Source of the DNA: DAOULT01 sp964646625
GTDB taxonomy: Bacteria > Chloroflexota > Anaerolineae > CAZYHC01
DNA length: 64,000 nt
Assembly: GCA_964646625.1 (NCBI GenBank)
Contig: CAZYHC010000001.1
Span: 124,001-188,000, forward strand
Direction: 5' to 3'
Under the pieces are notes generated by a model. That model ran no database searches. It had not been told where the DNA came from and was given only the letters and a program-made list of their open reading frames with translations. The position numbers were made by a program, and so were the translations under genes. Below are positions 24,390 to 32,653 of the stretch, in pieces (position 1 is the stretch's first letter; each line of letters begins with the position of its first letter).

Positions 24390-25325
24390 TTATATCGCTC
24401 CGAAAACGCCAGAGTGCAACAGAATGAGAACGGCCGGCCCCATGAGGACCACCCAGATGGAGGGGAAGATCAGGAACACCATGGGAATGAGCATCTTAAC
24501 CGGGGCCTGGTGAGCTTTCTCCTCTGCTCTTTGTCGCCGTTTGATGCGCATCTGTTCGGACTGGATGCGTAACACCTTGGCTATACTGACCCCCAATTGG
24601 TCAGCCTGGACAATGGCCGCCACGAAGCTGGTCACATCGGGGACATCTACGTTCTCCGCCATATCGCGCAGGGCTTCGCGGCGGATCTTTCCCATCCGAA
24701 TCTCGTGGATCACTCGCCCAAAAGCGTGGCTGAGTTCGTTATCCCATTTTTCGGTCACTTTGTTCAGCGCCGCGTCAAAGCCCAGGCCGGCCTCCACGCT
24801 GATGGTCAACAGGTCGAGCGCATCGGGCAGGGTCTTCACGATCTCATCCTGCCGTCTTCTGATCTTACTGCCCAGCCACATGACGGGGGCAAAGAAACCA
24901 AAAGCCCCCAAAACGGCGCTAAACAGCAGGCGGTTGGTCAGAGGCGCCCTGGTGATCGTCAACAGGATCAGGGGCAGCACGGCTCCAATAACGGCCGCCA
25001 GCCCTCTGACCCCCATAAATTCGGTTGGGCCCCAATTATTAGGTCGGCCGGCCCTTTCCAGATTGAGCCGAATGCTATCGACGTTGCGGGCCGGCGCCAG
25101 GCGTTGCACAAACTGGGCGCTGGCCCGAATGAGAGGCTTGATGACTCGCACGCTGAAGGGTTGGGATAGTTCAATTTCTTCCAGAGTGAGCGGGCGCCCC
25201 GCGTAGGCATCCAGACGTTCGATCACTGCCTGTTCGCTGGTCGTCTCTGAGCCTCTCAACCCTACCACAATCAACACGATGCTGCCAATAATAACCAGGC
25301 CGATGATGAGAAACAGCGGATCCAT
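24390..25325 (-). CDS. tadC: Tad pilus assembly inner-membrane protein TadC
   Basis: A 311-residue type II secretion F-domain protein. A first membrane helix (about 5-25), a cytoplasmic part, two central helices (about 100-145), the F domain with 'ALDLLTISVEAGLGFDAALNKV' and 'VTSFVAAIVQADQLGVSIAKVLR', and a final helix near the C-terminus. TadC pairs with TadB as the pilus platform that TadA drives. GAGGAGG precedes the ATG. The neighbour TadB lies 75 bases upstream. Confidence 0.93.
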   Translation of the reverse strand: MDPLFLIIGLVIIGSIVLIVVGLRGSETTSEQAVIERLDAYAGRPLTLEEIELSQPFSVRVIKPLIRASAQFVQRLAPARNVDSIRLNLERAGRPNNWGPTEFMGVRGLAAVIGAVLPLILLTITRAPLTNRLLFSAVLGAFGFFAPVMWLGSKIRRRQDEIVKTLPDALDLLTISVEAGLGFDAALNKVTEKWDNELSHAFGRVIHEIRMGKIRREALRDMAENVDVPDVTSFVAAIVQADQLGVSIAKVLRIQSEQMRIKRRQRAEEKAHQAPVKMLIPMVFLIFPSIWVVLMGPAVLILLHSGVFGAI

Positions 25326-25400
25326 CGTCTAACCTCCTCTTACTCCTTACTCCAAGAGCCAGCGCACGGGCGAAGCTGATAGCTGGCTATTAACTCGTGA

Positions 25401-26363
25401 TCAGACCTCAATACGTACAATTTTCTGAATAGCAATGAAACCAGCCGTAATGGTGATAACGCAGAACCCGAGCATGGCCCACCCACACGGTTCCTGGAAC
25501 ATGGACATCATGTACCGGCGGTTGATAAGGAAAAGAACAAGGCCCAGAGCCACCGGCAAGAAGGAAATGACGTAACCGGTCATCATCCCCTGGGCGGTCA
25601 GCACCCTGATCTCTCCCTGAATTCTCACCCGTTCGCGGATGGTATGGCCAATGGTCTCCAGGATTTCGGATAGATTACCACCGACCTCGTGCTGGACGTT
25701 GATGGCGGTGATCATCAAATCCAGGTCATCGCTCTGGATACGGCGTAGCAAGTTATTCATGGCCTGCTCGTTGGGGACCCCCAGGCTGATCTCGCGCACC
25801 ACCCGCTCAAACTCGGTGGCGATGGGCGAGGGTAATTCTTTGGAGACGGTCTCCATGGCCTGCAACAAGCTGTAGCCAGCGCGCAGACCATTAGCCATCA
25901 GGCTAATGGTATCCCCCAGTTGGCCGTTGAACTGATTCAGGCGTCGTTGTTTGCGGATGCTCACGTAAATCTTGGGAAAGAAATAGCCCCCCAGCGCGCC
26001 GACCGGCACCAGAAGGATACCGCTCAGGATGAAGGCCAGCAGACCGCCAAACAGCGTGCTGGTCAGGCGGAAGATGATGAACTCTCCGACTGTCAGTTTC
26101 AGGTCGGCGCGGGCCAACTCAGTGGCTATGGCAGACCCAAATTTGCGTTTGCTGACCACTTTGTCGAAACTTTGGGTCAGCCGTGAAGGCTTCCTTTCCC
26201 TTTCCTCGTCCTCGACCTTGGCCACCTGATCGACCTGGGCGACGTATTTATCTATACGCTCCTCCACTTCTTTTTCGCCTGAACCCAGGGTCATGGCCAG
26301 TCCGATGAAGACGACCATGATGGCCAACCCACTCGTTACTCCCAAAATCACCATAGGACTCAT
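25401..26363 (-). CDS. tadB: Tad pilus assembly inner-membrane protein TadB
   Basis: A 320-residue partner of TadC: N-terminal helix (about 5-27), central helices (about 100-135), the F domain with 'LGDTISLMANGLRAGYSLLQAME' and 'DLDLMITAINVQHEVGGNLSEIL', and two C-terminal helices. Together with TadC it forms the inner-membrane platform for Flp pilin polymerisation. It follows tadA with a 50-base gap on the minus strand. Confidence 0.93.
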   Translation of the reverse strand: MSPMVILGVTSGLAIMVVFIGLAMTLGSGEKEVEERIDKYVAQVDQVAKVEDEERERKPSRLTQSFDKVVSKRKFGSAIATELARADLKLTVGEFIIFRLTSTLFGGLLAFILSGILLVPVGALGGYFFPKIYVSIRKQRRLNQFNGQLGDTISLMANGLRAGYSLLQAMETVSKELPSPIATEFERVVREISLGVPNEQAMNNLLRRIQSDDLDLMITAINVQHEVGGNLSEILETIGHTIRERVRIQGEIRVLTAQGMMTGYVISFLPVALGLVLFLINRRYMMSMFQEPCGWAMLGFCVITITAGFIAIQKIVRIEV

Positions 26364-26413
26364 GCCAAAGCACCTCCCTTAGAGCCTACTCCAGAGCCTA
26401 CTCCGATGGATGT

Positions 26414-27793
26414 TTAGAAGAAACGACCGTCAATACCAAAGATGCTGGCCGGCAGATGGATATTGGCGGCCTCGATCTGCTCGATGAATTTGGGCCTGAT
26501 GCCGGTCGGACGCAGCCGTCCTATAACCTTGCCCGCCTCAATGCCGATTTGCTCGAAGACGAAGATGTCGGACATGACGATGACGTCCCCCTCCATGCCC
26601 TGCACCTCGGTGATATTGACCACTTTACGCGAACCGTCGCGCATCCGTTCCTCGTGGATAATGAGGTGCACCGCCGAGGCTACCTGCTCCCGGATGGCGC
26701 GCACGGGCAGATCCATACCGGCCATCAAGCACATGGTCTCCAGACGAGCCAGGGTATCACGGGGACTGTTGGAGTGGGCAGTGGTCAAAGACCCATCGTG
26801 ACCGGTGTTCATAGCCTGAAGCATGTCCAGGGCCTCGCCCCCACGACACTCTCCCACCACGATGCGGTCAGGGCGCATACGCAGACAGTTGATGACCAGG
26901 TCACGGATACTGACTTCGCCCTTGCCCTCAATGTTGGGCGGACGGGATTCCAGAGTGACCACGTGGTCCTGTTCGAGTTGAAGCTCAGCCGCGTTCTCGA
27001 TGGTGATGATCCGGTCATCCTCAGGGATGAAACCGGACAGGATGTTGAGCAGGGTAGTTTTGCCCGAACCGGTACCGCCCGACACCACAATGTTCAGGCG
27101 AGCGGTAACGCAGGCCCGCAAAAACTCGACGGCCTCCTCCGTGATGGTCCCGAAGTCGACCAGGTTCTCGATGGTCAAAGGGGTGGCGGAGAATTTACGA
27201 ATGGTGAGCGTCGGGCCGTTCAGAGCCAGGGGAGGGATGATGGCATTGACACGGGACCCATCCGGCAGACGAGCGTCCACGTAAGGTGAACTCTCGTCGA
27301 TGCGTCGGCCCAGTGGGGAGACGATGCGGTCGATGATCCGTAGAACATGGTCATCACTCTCGAAGGTTACTTTGGTTTTGGTCAGCTTACCCTGGCGCTC
27401 AACGTAGACGTTCTTGGGGCCATTGACCATGACCTCGGTGATAGAGTCGTCGTCCAACAAAGGCTCGATGGGGCCGTAGCCCAGAATCTCGGCCACAATG
27501 TCCTCAAAAAGACGTTGTTTTTCGGAACGACTGAGAATGATGCTTTCCTGGGCCAGGATGGTCTCGAACATCTCCTCTACGATGCGCCGCACCTCTTCGG
27601 TCTGGGAAATATCCATCTTGGGATCAAGCTCGGCGATCAATTTGTCCTGAACGCGGGATTTCAGATCGGCCTGGACATCCCGCGCCGGCGCAACGGGCTG
27701 ACGCATAACGCGCAGCTCTTCGAGCTTGGATGGTCTATCGGCGGTGGCAGCAGCCACCTGCTGGCTTTTCTCGATACGTTTTAGTAAAGACAT
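26414..27793 (-). CDS. tadA: Tad pilus ATPase TadA/CpaF
   Basis: A 459-residue hexameric secretion ATPase that powers Flp pilus extension and possibly retraction. After an N-terminal helical domain (about 60-190, 'GYGPIEPLLDDDSITEVMVNG'), the RecA-like core has Walker A 'GGTGSGKTTLLNIL' (about 238-250), 'ITIENAAELQL', the Asp box and the His box 'QAMNTGHDGSLTTAHSNS', and the Walker B-like 'MRPDRIVVGECRGGEALD'. All motifs are intact. It lies between the TadZ/REC gene and tadB. Confidence 0.96.
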   Translation of the reverse strand: MSLLKRIEKSQQVAAATADRPSKLEELRVMRQPVAPARDVQADLKSRVQDKLIAELDPKMDISQTEEVRRIVEEMFETILAQESIILSRSEKQRLFEDIVAEILGYGPIEPLLDDDSITEVMVNGPKNVYVERQGKLTKTKVTFESDDHVLRIIDRIVSPLGRRIDESSPYVDARLPDGSRVNAIIPPLALNGPTLTIRKFSATPLTIENLVDFGTITEEAVEFLRACVTARLNIVVSGGTGSGKTTLLNILSGFIPEDDRIITIENAAELQLEQDHVVTLESRPPNIEGKGEVSIRDLVINCLRMRPDRIVVGECRGGEALDMLQAMNTGHDGSLTTAHSNSPRDTLARLETMCLMAGMDLPVRAIREQVASAVHLIIHEERMRDGSRKVVNITEVQGMEGDVIVMSDIFVFEQIGIEAGKVIGRLRPTGIRPKFIEQIEAANIHLPASIFGIDGRFF

Positions 27794-27935
27794 ATCCTTT
27801 CTCCATTTTTTTTTCTCGGCAACCTCAACGTTGGGGATAATAGTCAGCGGCGGACTAATGGGTTATCTTCTTCGATTACAACCAAGTATAACCTGGATTT
27901 TGTCTAGATGCAAGTTCCCTCTCAGCACCCAAATC

Positions 27936-29225
27936 TCAACGGAACAGACGACTAAGACCTCCCAGGGGCTTGTCTCTGGCCTCCTCCACGGCCGCCGGTT
28001 CGGCCACCGCTTCTTTAATTTCTAAGTCCTGGATCAGCCGATGGGCCAGGTCGAAGACGCTCTGCGAGATATAGCTGTTCCTGTTGCTCAACACGAAGGG
28101 CACTCCCTGGTTAACGGATAGAATAGCGGTGCGCTCGTCCATCGCGATCTGGGCGGCCACCGGATGTCTGATGCTCTCCTCGATCTTCTCGGCCCGGATC
28201 CCGCTCCGCCGGTCGGCCTTGTTGATGACCAGGGCCGTCTTTTCCGTGGGATAACCCAGGGCTTCAGTCACTTCGAAGAACAGTTTAACATTTTTAATGG
28301 ACGGTATCTCCAGGGTCATCAGCAATACAATGCGATCCGAGAGATCGAAGATGGTCAACAGCATATCTTGCAGTACGGTGGAGGTGTCCACGACAACGTA
28401 ATCAAATAACTTCTTCATCTCTTCCAGAATGCTCTTGACGTGCTCAGTGGTGACTAACTCGGCCATCTCCGGTCGAGAAGGGGCCAGCATGATTTTGACC
28501 CCTGAGGAGTGAGGCACCATATAGCTGCTGAGCAGATCGCCATCGAGTTCGTCGAACTGGGGCATGAGGTCGGCGATAGTGCGCGTCGGCTGCAGGTTCA
28601 GCAGCACCCCGATATCGCCAAACTGGAAGCTGGCGTCCATCAGGGCCACTCTGTCTTTGGTCTCCTCGTAGAGGGCAATGGCCAGATTAGTGGCGATAGT
28701 GCTACAGCCGCACCCTCCTTTGGGGCTGAAAATGGTGATGATCTTGCCCTCGGGCAAAGGGGCAAAGGCTTCCATCGCGATAGGCATCGCCGCGGTCGGC
28801 CGGTGGGTGGCGGCTATGGCGGCCATGCGGGCTCGATCCGCGGCCCCCAACTCGTAGACCCGGCGGATAACGCTGATCAACTCATCGCTGGTGAAAGGCT
28901 TGGTCAAAAAATCTCTGGCCCCGGCCATCATGGCGCTACGCATATAGCTGGTCTCCCCTTGAACGGACATGATGATGACCTGGACGGCAGGCACCTCCTG
29001 GGCGATCACCTTGGTGGCGGTGATGCCATCCACGCCGGGCATATTGATGTCCATGAGGATGATGTCGGGCTGTAATTCTTTAGCCAGATCGATGCCTTCT
29101 TGACCGCTGGTAGCTGCCCCTACGACCTCGATGTCCGACTCAAAATAGAGCAACTTACGCAAGTTTTCACGAGTCTCAGGTATATCATCTACGATCAGAA
29201 TACTTATTACATCTTCCTGACTCAT
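27936..29225 (-). CDS. tadZ: Receiver-domain TadZ/CpaE-like pilus localisation ATPase
   Basis: A 429-residue protein: an N-terminal CheY-like receiver (about 1-125) with 'SILIVDDIPETREN', 'DIILMDINMPGVDG' and 'DFLTKPFTS', so the phospho-Asp and Lys are conserved, and a C-terminal ParA/MinD-like domain (about 155-400). Its deviant P-loop 'SPKGGCGCSTIATN' (about 166-178) keeps the signature Lys but has Cys where ATPases have the second Lys, as in atypical TadZ/CpaE proteins. TadZ places the Tad machine in the cell. The intact receiver suggests control by a histidine kinase. C-terminus rich in E and basic. Confidence 0.92.
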   Translation of the reverse strand: MSQEDVISILIVDDIPETRENLRKLLYFESDIEVVGAATSGQEGIDLAKELQPDIILMDINMPGVDGITATKVIAQEVPAVQVIIMSVQGETSYMRSAMMAGARDFLTKPFTSDELISVIRRVYELGAADRARMAAIAATHRPTAAMPIAMEAFAPLPEGKIITIFSPKGGCGCSTIATNLAIALYEETKDRVALMDASFQFGDIGVLLNLQPTRTIADLMPQFDELDGDLLSSYMVPHSSGVKIMLAPSRPEMAELVTTEHVKSILEEMKKLFDYVVVDTSTVLQDMLLTIFDLSDRIVLLMTLEIPSIKNVKLFFEVTEALGYPTEKTALVINKADRRSGIRAEKIEESIRHPVAAQIAMDERTAILSVNQGVPFVLSNRNSYISQSVFDLAHRLIQDLEIKEAVAEPAAVEEARDKPLGGLSRLFR

Positions 29226-29273
29226 AAGATAAGTTTACCTCTTTTTAATACTCAATATCTGATCTTATCTCCG

Positions 29274-30251
29274 TTACTCCCCCGGTACTACAGGAGTGGG
29301 CCCGGCGGCGATAGACTCTAAAGTATACGAACGCTTAGGCGGCACGGTAATGCCGAAGCGGGCCAACATATAATCCAGAGTCACGGGTTCGGTGGTCACA
29401 ATGTCGTGATCTTCAGCCGAACGCAACGCCAGATCGATTTCGGCCCCGCTTTCGCGGGCCCATTTGAGGACCAGGGCATCCTGGTGGTTGACGAGCAGCG
29501 TGATGTATTGCGGTTTGGCTGGGGGTGGGGGCGCTTCTCCTCCCTCTTCGGGCGGCGGCGCTCCTTCCTCTTCTGGAGGGGGGGCCTCGGCCCCGAGCCA
29601 GGTACCTATCCTCAGAATCTCGGCGTCTTGAACGATCAATTGGGTGGCAGGACGGGGCACCTGGTCTCGGTTATCGGTAGGACGAGGCATACACGGCTCA
29701 CACGGTATTTCCTCTACGATCTCGACATATTCCTCGAAAGGCAATTTCACCTGATAGGTTTCATCGACCTCGATGAATTTCATAGAGATCAAGACATCCA
29801 CCGAATCGCCAGCTTGAATGGCGTAAGAGACGCTGGATATCTCTTTGATGGGAAAAGCTACCGCCACTTTTCCTTTGGGGATGAGAATAGAGGCGTTGGC
29901 CTCGCTCAAGAGAGTTTCTCTATCGGTCAACATGCTCGCCTGGATGACCTGCCCCTGAAAAATATCGGTGAGGGCTATTCTCCCGATCACTTCATCGAGA
30001 ATGGTCATCGCTTCCCTTGGCACCTGATCTATCTCCATTTCCCGGAGTTCGACCGCCTCGGGCACAATGGTATCCCCCCTGGCCACGTTTTGCATGGCCA
30101 TAACCACTTCTTGCGTGGTTACGATCTCGACAGGGGCTTCTTCACCAGGTGGTGGAGCGGGCGGTTGTTGTCCAAGAAGGAAAATAGCGGCCAAAGCCGT
30201 CCCCAGACCCAGAACGACTCCCAGAATGATGAAAATTCTGCCTCTACGCAT
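29274..30251 (-). CDS. cpaB: Flp pilus assembly protein CpaB/RcpC (SAF domain)
   Basis: A 325-residue protein with an N-terminal membrane helix (about 5-27), 'VVMAMQNVARGDTIVPEAVELREM' (SAF domain, about 48-115), and an RcpC-type domain (about 120-270) with a proline/glutamate-rich insertion at about 220-245. It normally links the Tad system to the periphery of the envelope. No secretin gene (rcpA) is near, in keeping with a monoderm cell. First tad gene downstream of the two MPVTG proteins. Confidence 0.9.
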   Translation of the reverse strand: MRRGRIFIILGVVLGLGTALAAIFLLGQQPPAPPPGEEAPVEIVTTQEVVMAMQNVARGDTIVPEAVELREMEIDQVPREAMTILDEVIGRIALTDIFQGQVIQASMLTDRETLLSEANASILIPKGKVAVAFPIKEISSVSYAIQAGDSVDVLISMKFIEVDETYQVKLPFEEYVEIVEEIPCEPCMPRPTDNRDQVPRPATQLIVQDAEILRIGTWLGAEAPPPEEEGAPPPEEGGEAPPPPAKPQYITLLVNHQDALVLKWARESGAEIDLALRSAEDHDIVTTEPVTLDYMLARFGITVPPKRSYTLESIAAGPTPVVPGE

Positions 30252-30379
30252 TTGTCCTCCTGTGGTGATTGATACAGTTCAACCATTAACGCTAGAGAGT
30301 GCGCCCCACAACTTTTGGAAACCTTAGAGGCTTCTAAAATAGAGGGCGGCAACTATAAGGATACGATGGGGATTTCACA

Positions 30380-31402
30380 TCAATGTCTCAGGGAACGGGT
30401 TACTCGACGGCTCAACAAGACCAGAGCACCCAGGGCCACCCCCCCCAGTAACAGGCGTTCGTGGTAGTCAAAGCCAGCAGCCTGCCCCGTGACCGGCATC
30501 CTCTCCTCGACCGCTTGGTCCGCCCCAGAGGGACTGCCCGATAGCCTGGCCTCAGCCGCCGGTTGGTCTGTCTCTTTCTCAGCAGGGGCCGTGGCCGTCG
30601 GCTCACTGACCACGACGTTCTCCTGCTCCTGCCCCTCTTCCAGACCCGAAGTGGCCCTTGCCTCGCCACTCCCGACCGGCGCAGTGGCCGTAGCATCCGC
30701 AGCACCCATCCGGGCAGCCGCAGTCGGACCCGGCGGGAAAAACCCCAACTCCACCCTCACCTCATTGTGGCCGGTCAGAGAGACTACGGCGTTGGGATTG
30801 GTGGGCAACCCGCCACCCTCCAGCGCCAGGTTCAGGATTGCTCGCCCCGCAGACAGACCGTGGAAGTAGTAGAAACCATTGTCGTCGGTCACCGTTCTAT
30901 CCTTCCAGCCGGAGGCATCGATCTCCACCACTATACCAGGCGCCCCCTTGCCGGTGGCATGGTTGGTAACGAAGCCGCTGATGCTGGAATTAGCATGTGG
31001 TTTGCCGCTGGAGCCTCGCTTACCTTCGCTGTCTGATGTTTGTGGCCCTCCCGTGGGCGCTGAAGTTGGTCCCGGCTGAGTCGGTTGTGGCGGTGGACTG
31101 GTCGGTTGTGGCGGTGGACTGGTCGGCTGTGGTGGTGGACTGGTCGGCTGTGGCTCGTCAGTTGGTACATCTACTGTTGGACCTGGAGGCGGGCCCTGCC
31201 CTGCCGGTGAGTTTAAGCCCCCCATAGGCTCGGCGCTATTATCCCCTCCCGGTGCGGGCGTCCTGGTTGGTTCGAGGGTTGGAGAAGGAGCAACGACGGG
31301 AACCTGGGCCAGCGGCGAAGCAAGAACTATGGACGATCCCAGCAAGACAAAAATCGCTCCCAGGGATACCAAAGCAAACACCTTCTGTGATTTCCTGTTC
31401 AT
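30380..31402 (-). CDS. Surface protein with MPVTG sorting signal, paralogue 1
   Basis: A 340-residue exported protein: signal peptide (about 1-30), a Pro/Thr-rich stalk (about 35-135) with three QPTSPPP units, a carboxypeptidase-regulatory/SdrB-like beta-sandwich (about 140-225, 'SISGFVTNHATGKGAPGIVVEIDASG', 'VTDDNGFYYFHGL'), a low-complexity Ala/Glu region, then MPVTG (302-306), a hydrophobic stretch 'LLLGGVALGALVLL' and a basic tail. That is a sortase sorting signal with M in place of L. It lies just upstream of cpaB on the same strand. The globular part is almost identical to the following paralogue; a 16-residue insertion precedes the sorting signal. Probably anchored by the sortase at 3991-4935, and perhaps linked to the Tad pilus. 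Confidence 0.8.
   Translation of the reverse strand: MNRKSQKVFALVSLGAIFVLLGSSIVLASPLAQVPVVAPSPTLEPTRTPAPGGDNSAEPMGGLNSPAGQGPPPGPTVDVPTDEPQPTSPPPQPTSPPPQPTSPPPQPTQPGPTSAPTGGPQTSDSEGKRGSSGKPHANSSISGFVTNHATGKGAPGIVVEIDASGWKDRTVTDDNGFYYFHGLSAGRAILNLALEGGGLPTNPNAVVSLTGHNEVRVELGFFPPGPTAAARMGAADATATAPVGSGEARATSGLEEGQEQENVVVSEPTATAPAEKETDQPAAEARLSGSPSGADQAVEERMPVTGQAAGFDYHERLLLGGVALGALVLLSRRVTRSLRH
31081..31154. repeat. 21-bp tandem repeats encoding QPTSPPP
   Basis: Three full 21-base units (31081-31101, 31102-31122, 31123-31143) and a partial fourth, coding in the minus direction for a proline-rich stalk. Confidence 0.85.
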
Positions 31403-31460
31403 TTCGGCCTCCTCTTTTCCTTAATCGCCAACAGCAATAGACGACCTCCCTACACATTAA

Positions 31461-32417
31461 CTATAAGGAGCGGGTCGCCCGGCGGCCTAGCAAAATCAGA
31501 GCACCCAAAGCTATCCCACCCAGTAACAGGCGTCCGTGATAGTCAGAGCCAGCAGCCTGCCCCGTGACCGGCATTCTCTCCTCGACCGCTTGGTCTGCCT
31601 CTTTCTCGGCAGGGACCGTGGCCGTCGGCTCACTGACCACGACGTTCTCCTGCTCCTGTCCCCCTTCCAGCCCCGAAGTGGCCCTTGCCTCGCCGCTCCC
31701 GACCGGCGCAGTGGCCGTAGCATCCGCAGCACCCATCCGGGCAGCCGCAGTCGGACCCGGCGGGAAAAACCCCAACTCCACCCTCACCTCATTGTGGCCG
31801 GTCAGAGAGACTACGGCGTTGGGATTGGTGGGCAACCCGCCACCCTCCAGCGCCAGGTTCAGGATTGCTCGCCCCGCAGACAGACCGTGGAAGTAGTAGA
31901 AACCATTGTCGTCGGTCACCGTTCTATCCTTCCAGCCGGAGGCATCGATCTCCACCACTATACCAGGCGCCCCCTTGCCGGTGGCGTGGTTGATAACGAA
32001 GCCGCTGATGCTGGAGTTAGCATGCGGTTTGCCGCTGGGACCCCGCCTATCTTTGCTGTCTGACAGTTGTGGCGTCTTGGGAGTCGGTTCCTGCCGAGTC
32101 GAAGTCGGCTCCTGCCGAGTCGAAGTCGGCTCCTGCCGAGTCGAAGTCGGCTCCTGCCGAGTCGAAGTCGGGCCATCGACTATCGTCGCAGATGGGGGCG
32201 GGCCCATCGTATCCTTCGGCACTGAGTGGAACCCTCCCATAGGCTCGGCGCTATTATCCCCTCCCGGTGTGGGCGTCCTGGTTGGTTCAAGGGTTGGAGA
32301 AGGAGCAACGAAGGGAATCTGGGCCGGCGGCGAAGCAAGAACTGTGGACGATCCCAGCAAGACAACGATCGCCCCTAGAGATACGAAAGCAAACACCTCC
32401 CGCGATCTCCCGTTCAT
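31461..32417 (-). CDS. Surface protein with MPVTG sorting signal, paralogue 2
   Basis: A 318-residue copy of the gene downstream: signal peptide (about 1-30), stalk with four TSTRQEP units (about 85-115), the same SdrB/CarboxypepD_reg-like domain (one residue different over about 120), and MPVTG at 282-286 followed by a hydrophobic segment and an RR tail. The first residues (MNGRSREVFAFVSLGAI) and signal peptide diverge modestly, the stalk completely. With its copy it forms a tandem pair between smc and cpaB. Role inferred: envelope-anchored adhesin-like or pilus-associated protein. Confidence 0.8.
   Translation of the reverse strand: MNGRSREVFAFVSLGAIVVLLGSSTVLASPPAQIPFVAPSPTLEPTRTPTPGGDNSAEPMGGFHSVPKDTMGPPPSATIVDGPTSTRQEPTSTRQEPTSTRQEPTSTRQEPTPKTPQLSDSKDRRGPSGKPHANSSISGFVINHATGKGAPGIVVEIDASGWKDRTVTDDNGFYYFHGLSAGRAILNLALEGGGLPTNPNAVVSLTGHNEVRVELGFFPPGPTAAARMGAADATATAPVGSGEARATSGLEGGQEQENVVVSEPTATVPAEKEADQAVEERMPVTGQAAGSDYHGRLLLGGIALGALILLGRRATRSL
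32083..32166. repeat. 21-bp tandem repeats encoding TSTRQEP
   Basis: Four 21-base units (32083-32103, 32104-32124, 32125-32145, 32146-32166); units 2-4 are identical and unit 1 differs by one base. Same period as 31081-31154 but a different sequence. Confidence 0.9.
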
Positions 32418-32653
32418 CCGCGGCCTCCCCTATTACTCAATCACCAACAGCAATAAGCGCTCTCCTTAAATTATTACACATTGATTAAATGAGGAGACAA
32501 TCTCTAGTATATTTTACCAGAAAATCGTTTTTATGGCAACTAATGCAAAAGGACTCATTTGGGAAAAAACTATTGGGCGGTTCACTACGCCGGGTTAACG
32601 ACTTTCTACGTTCGGAGATCAATGGCTCAGAACGGAATCGGATTTGGAACCCG

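Noticed and set aside
31081..32166. Two arrays of 21-bp repeats as CRISPR
   Set aside because: They have no spacers, lie in coding sequence and encode stalk heptads.
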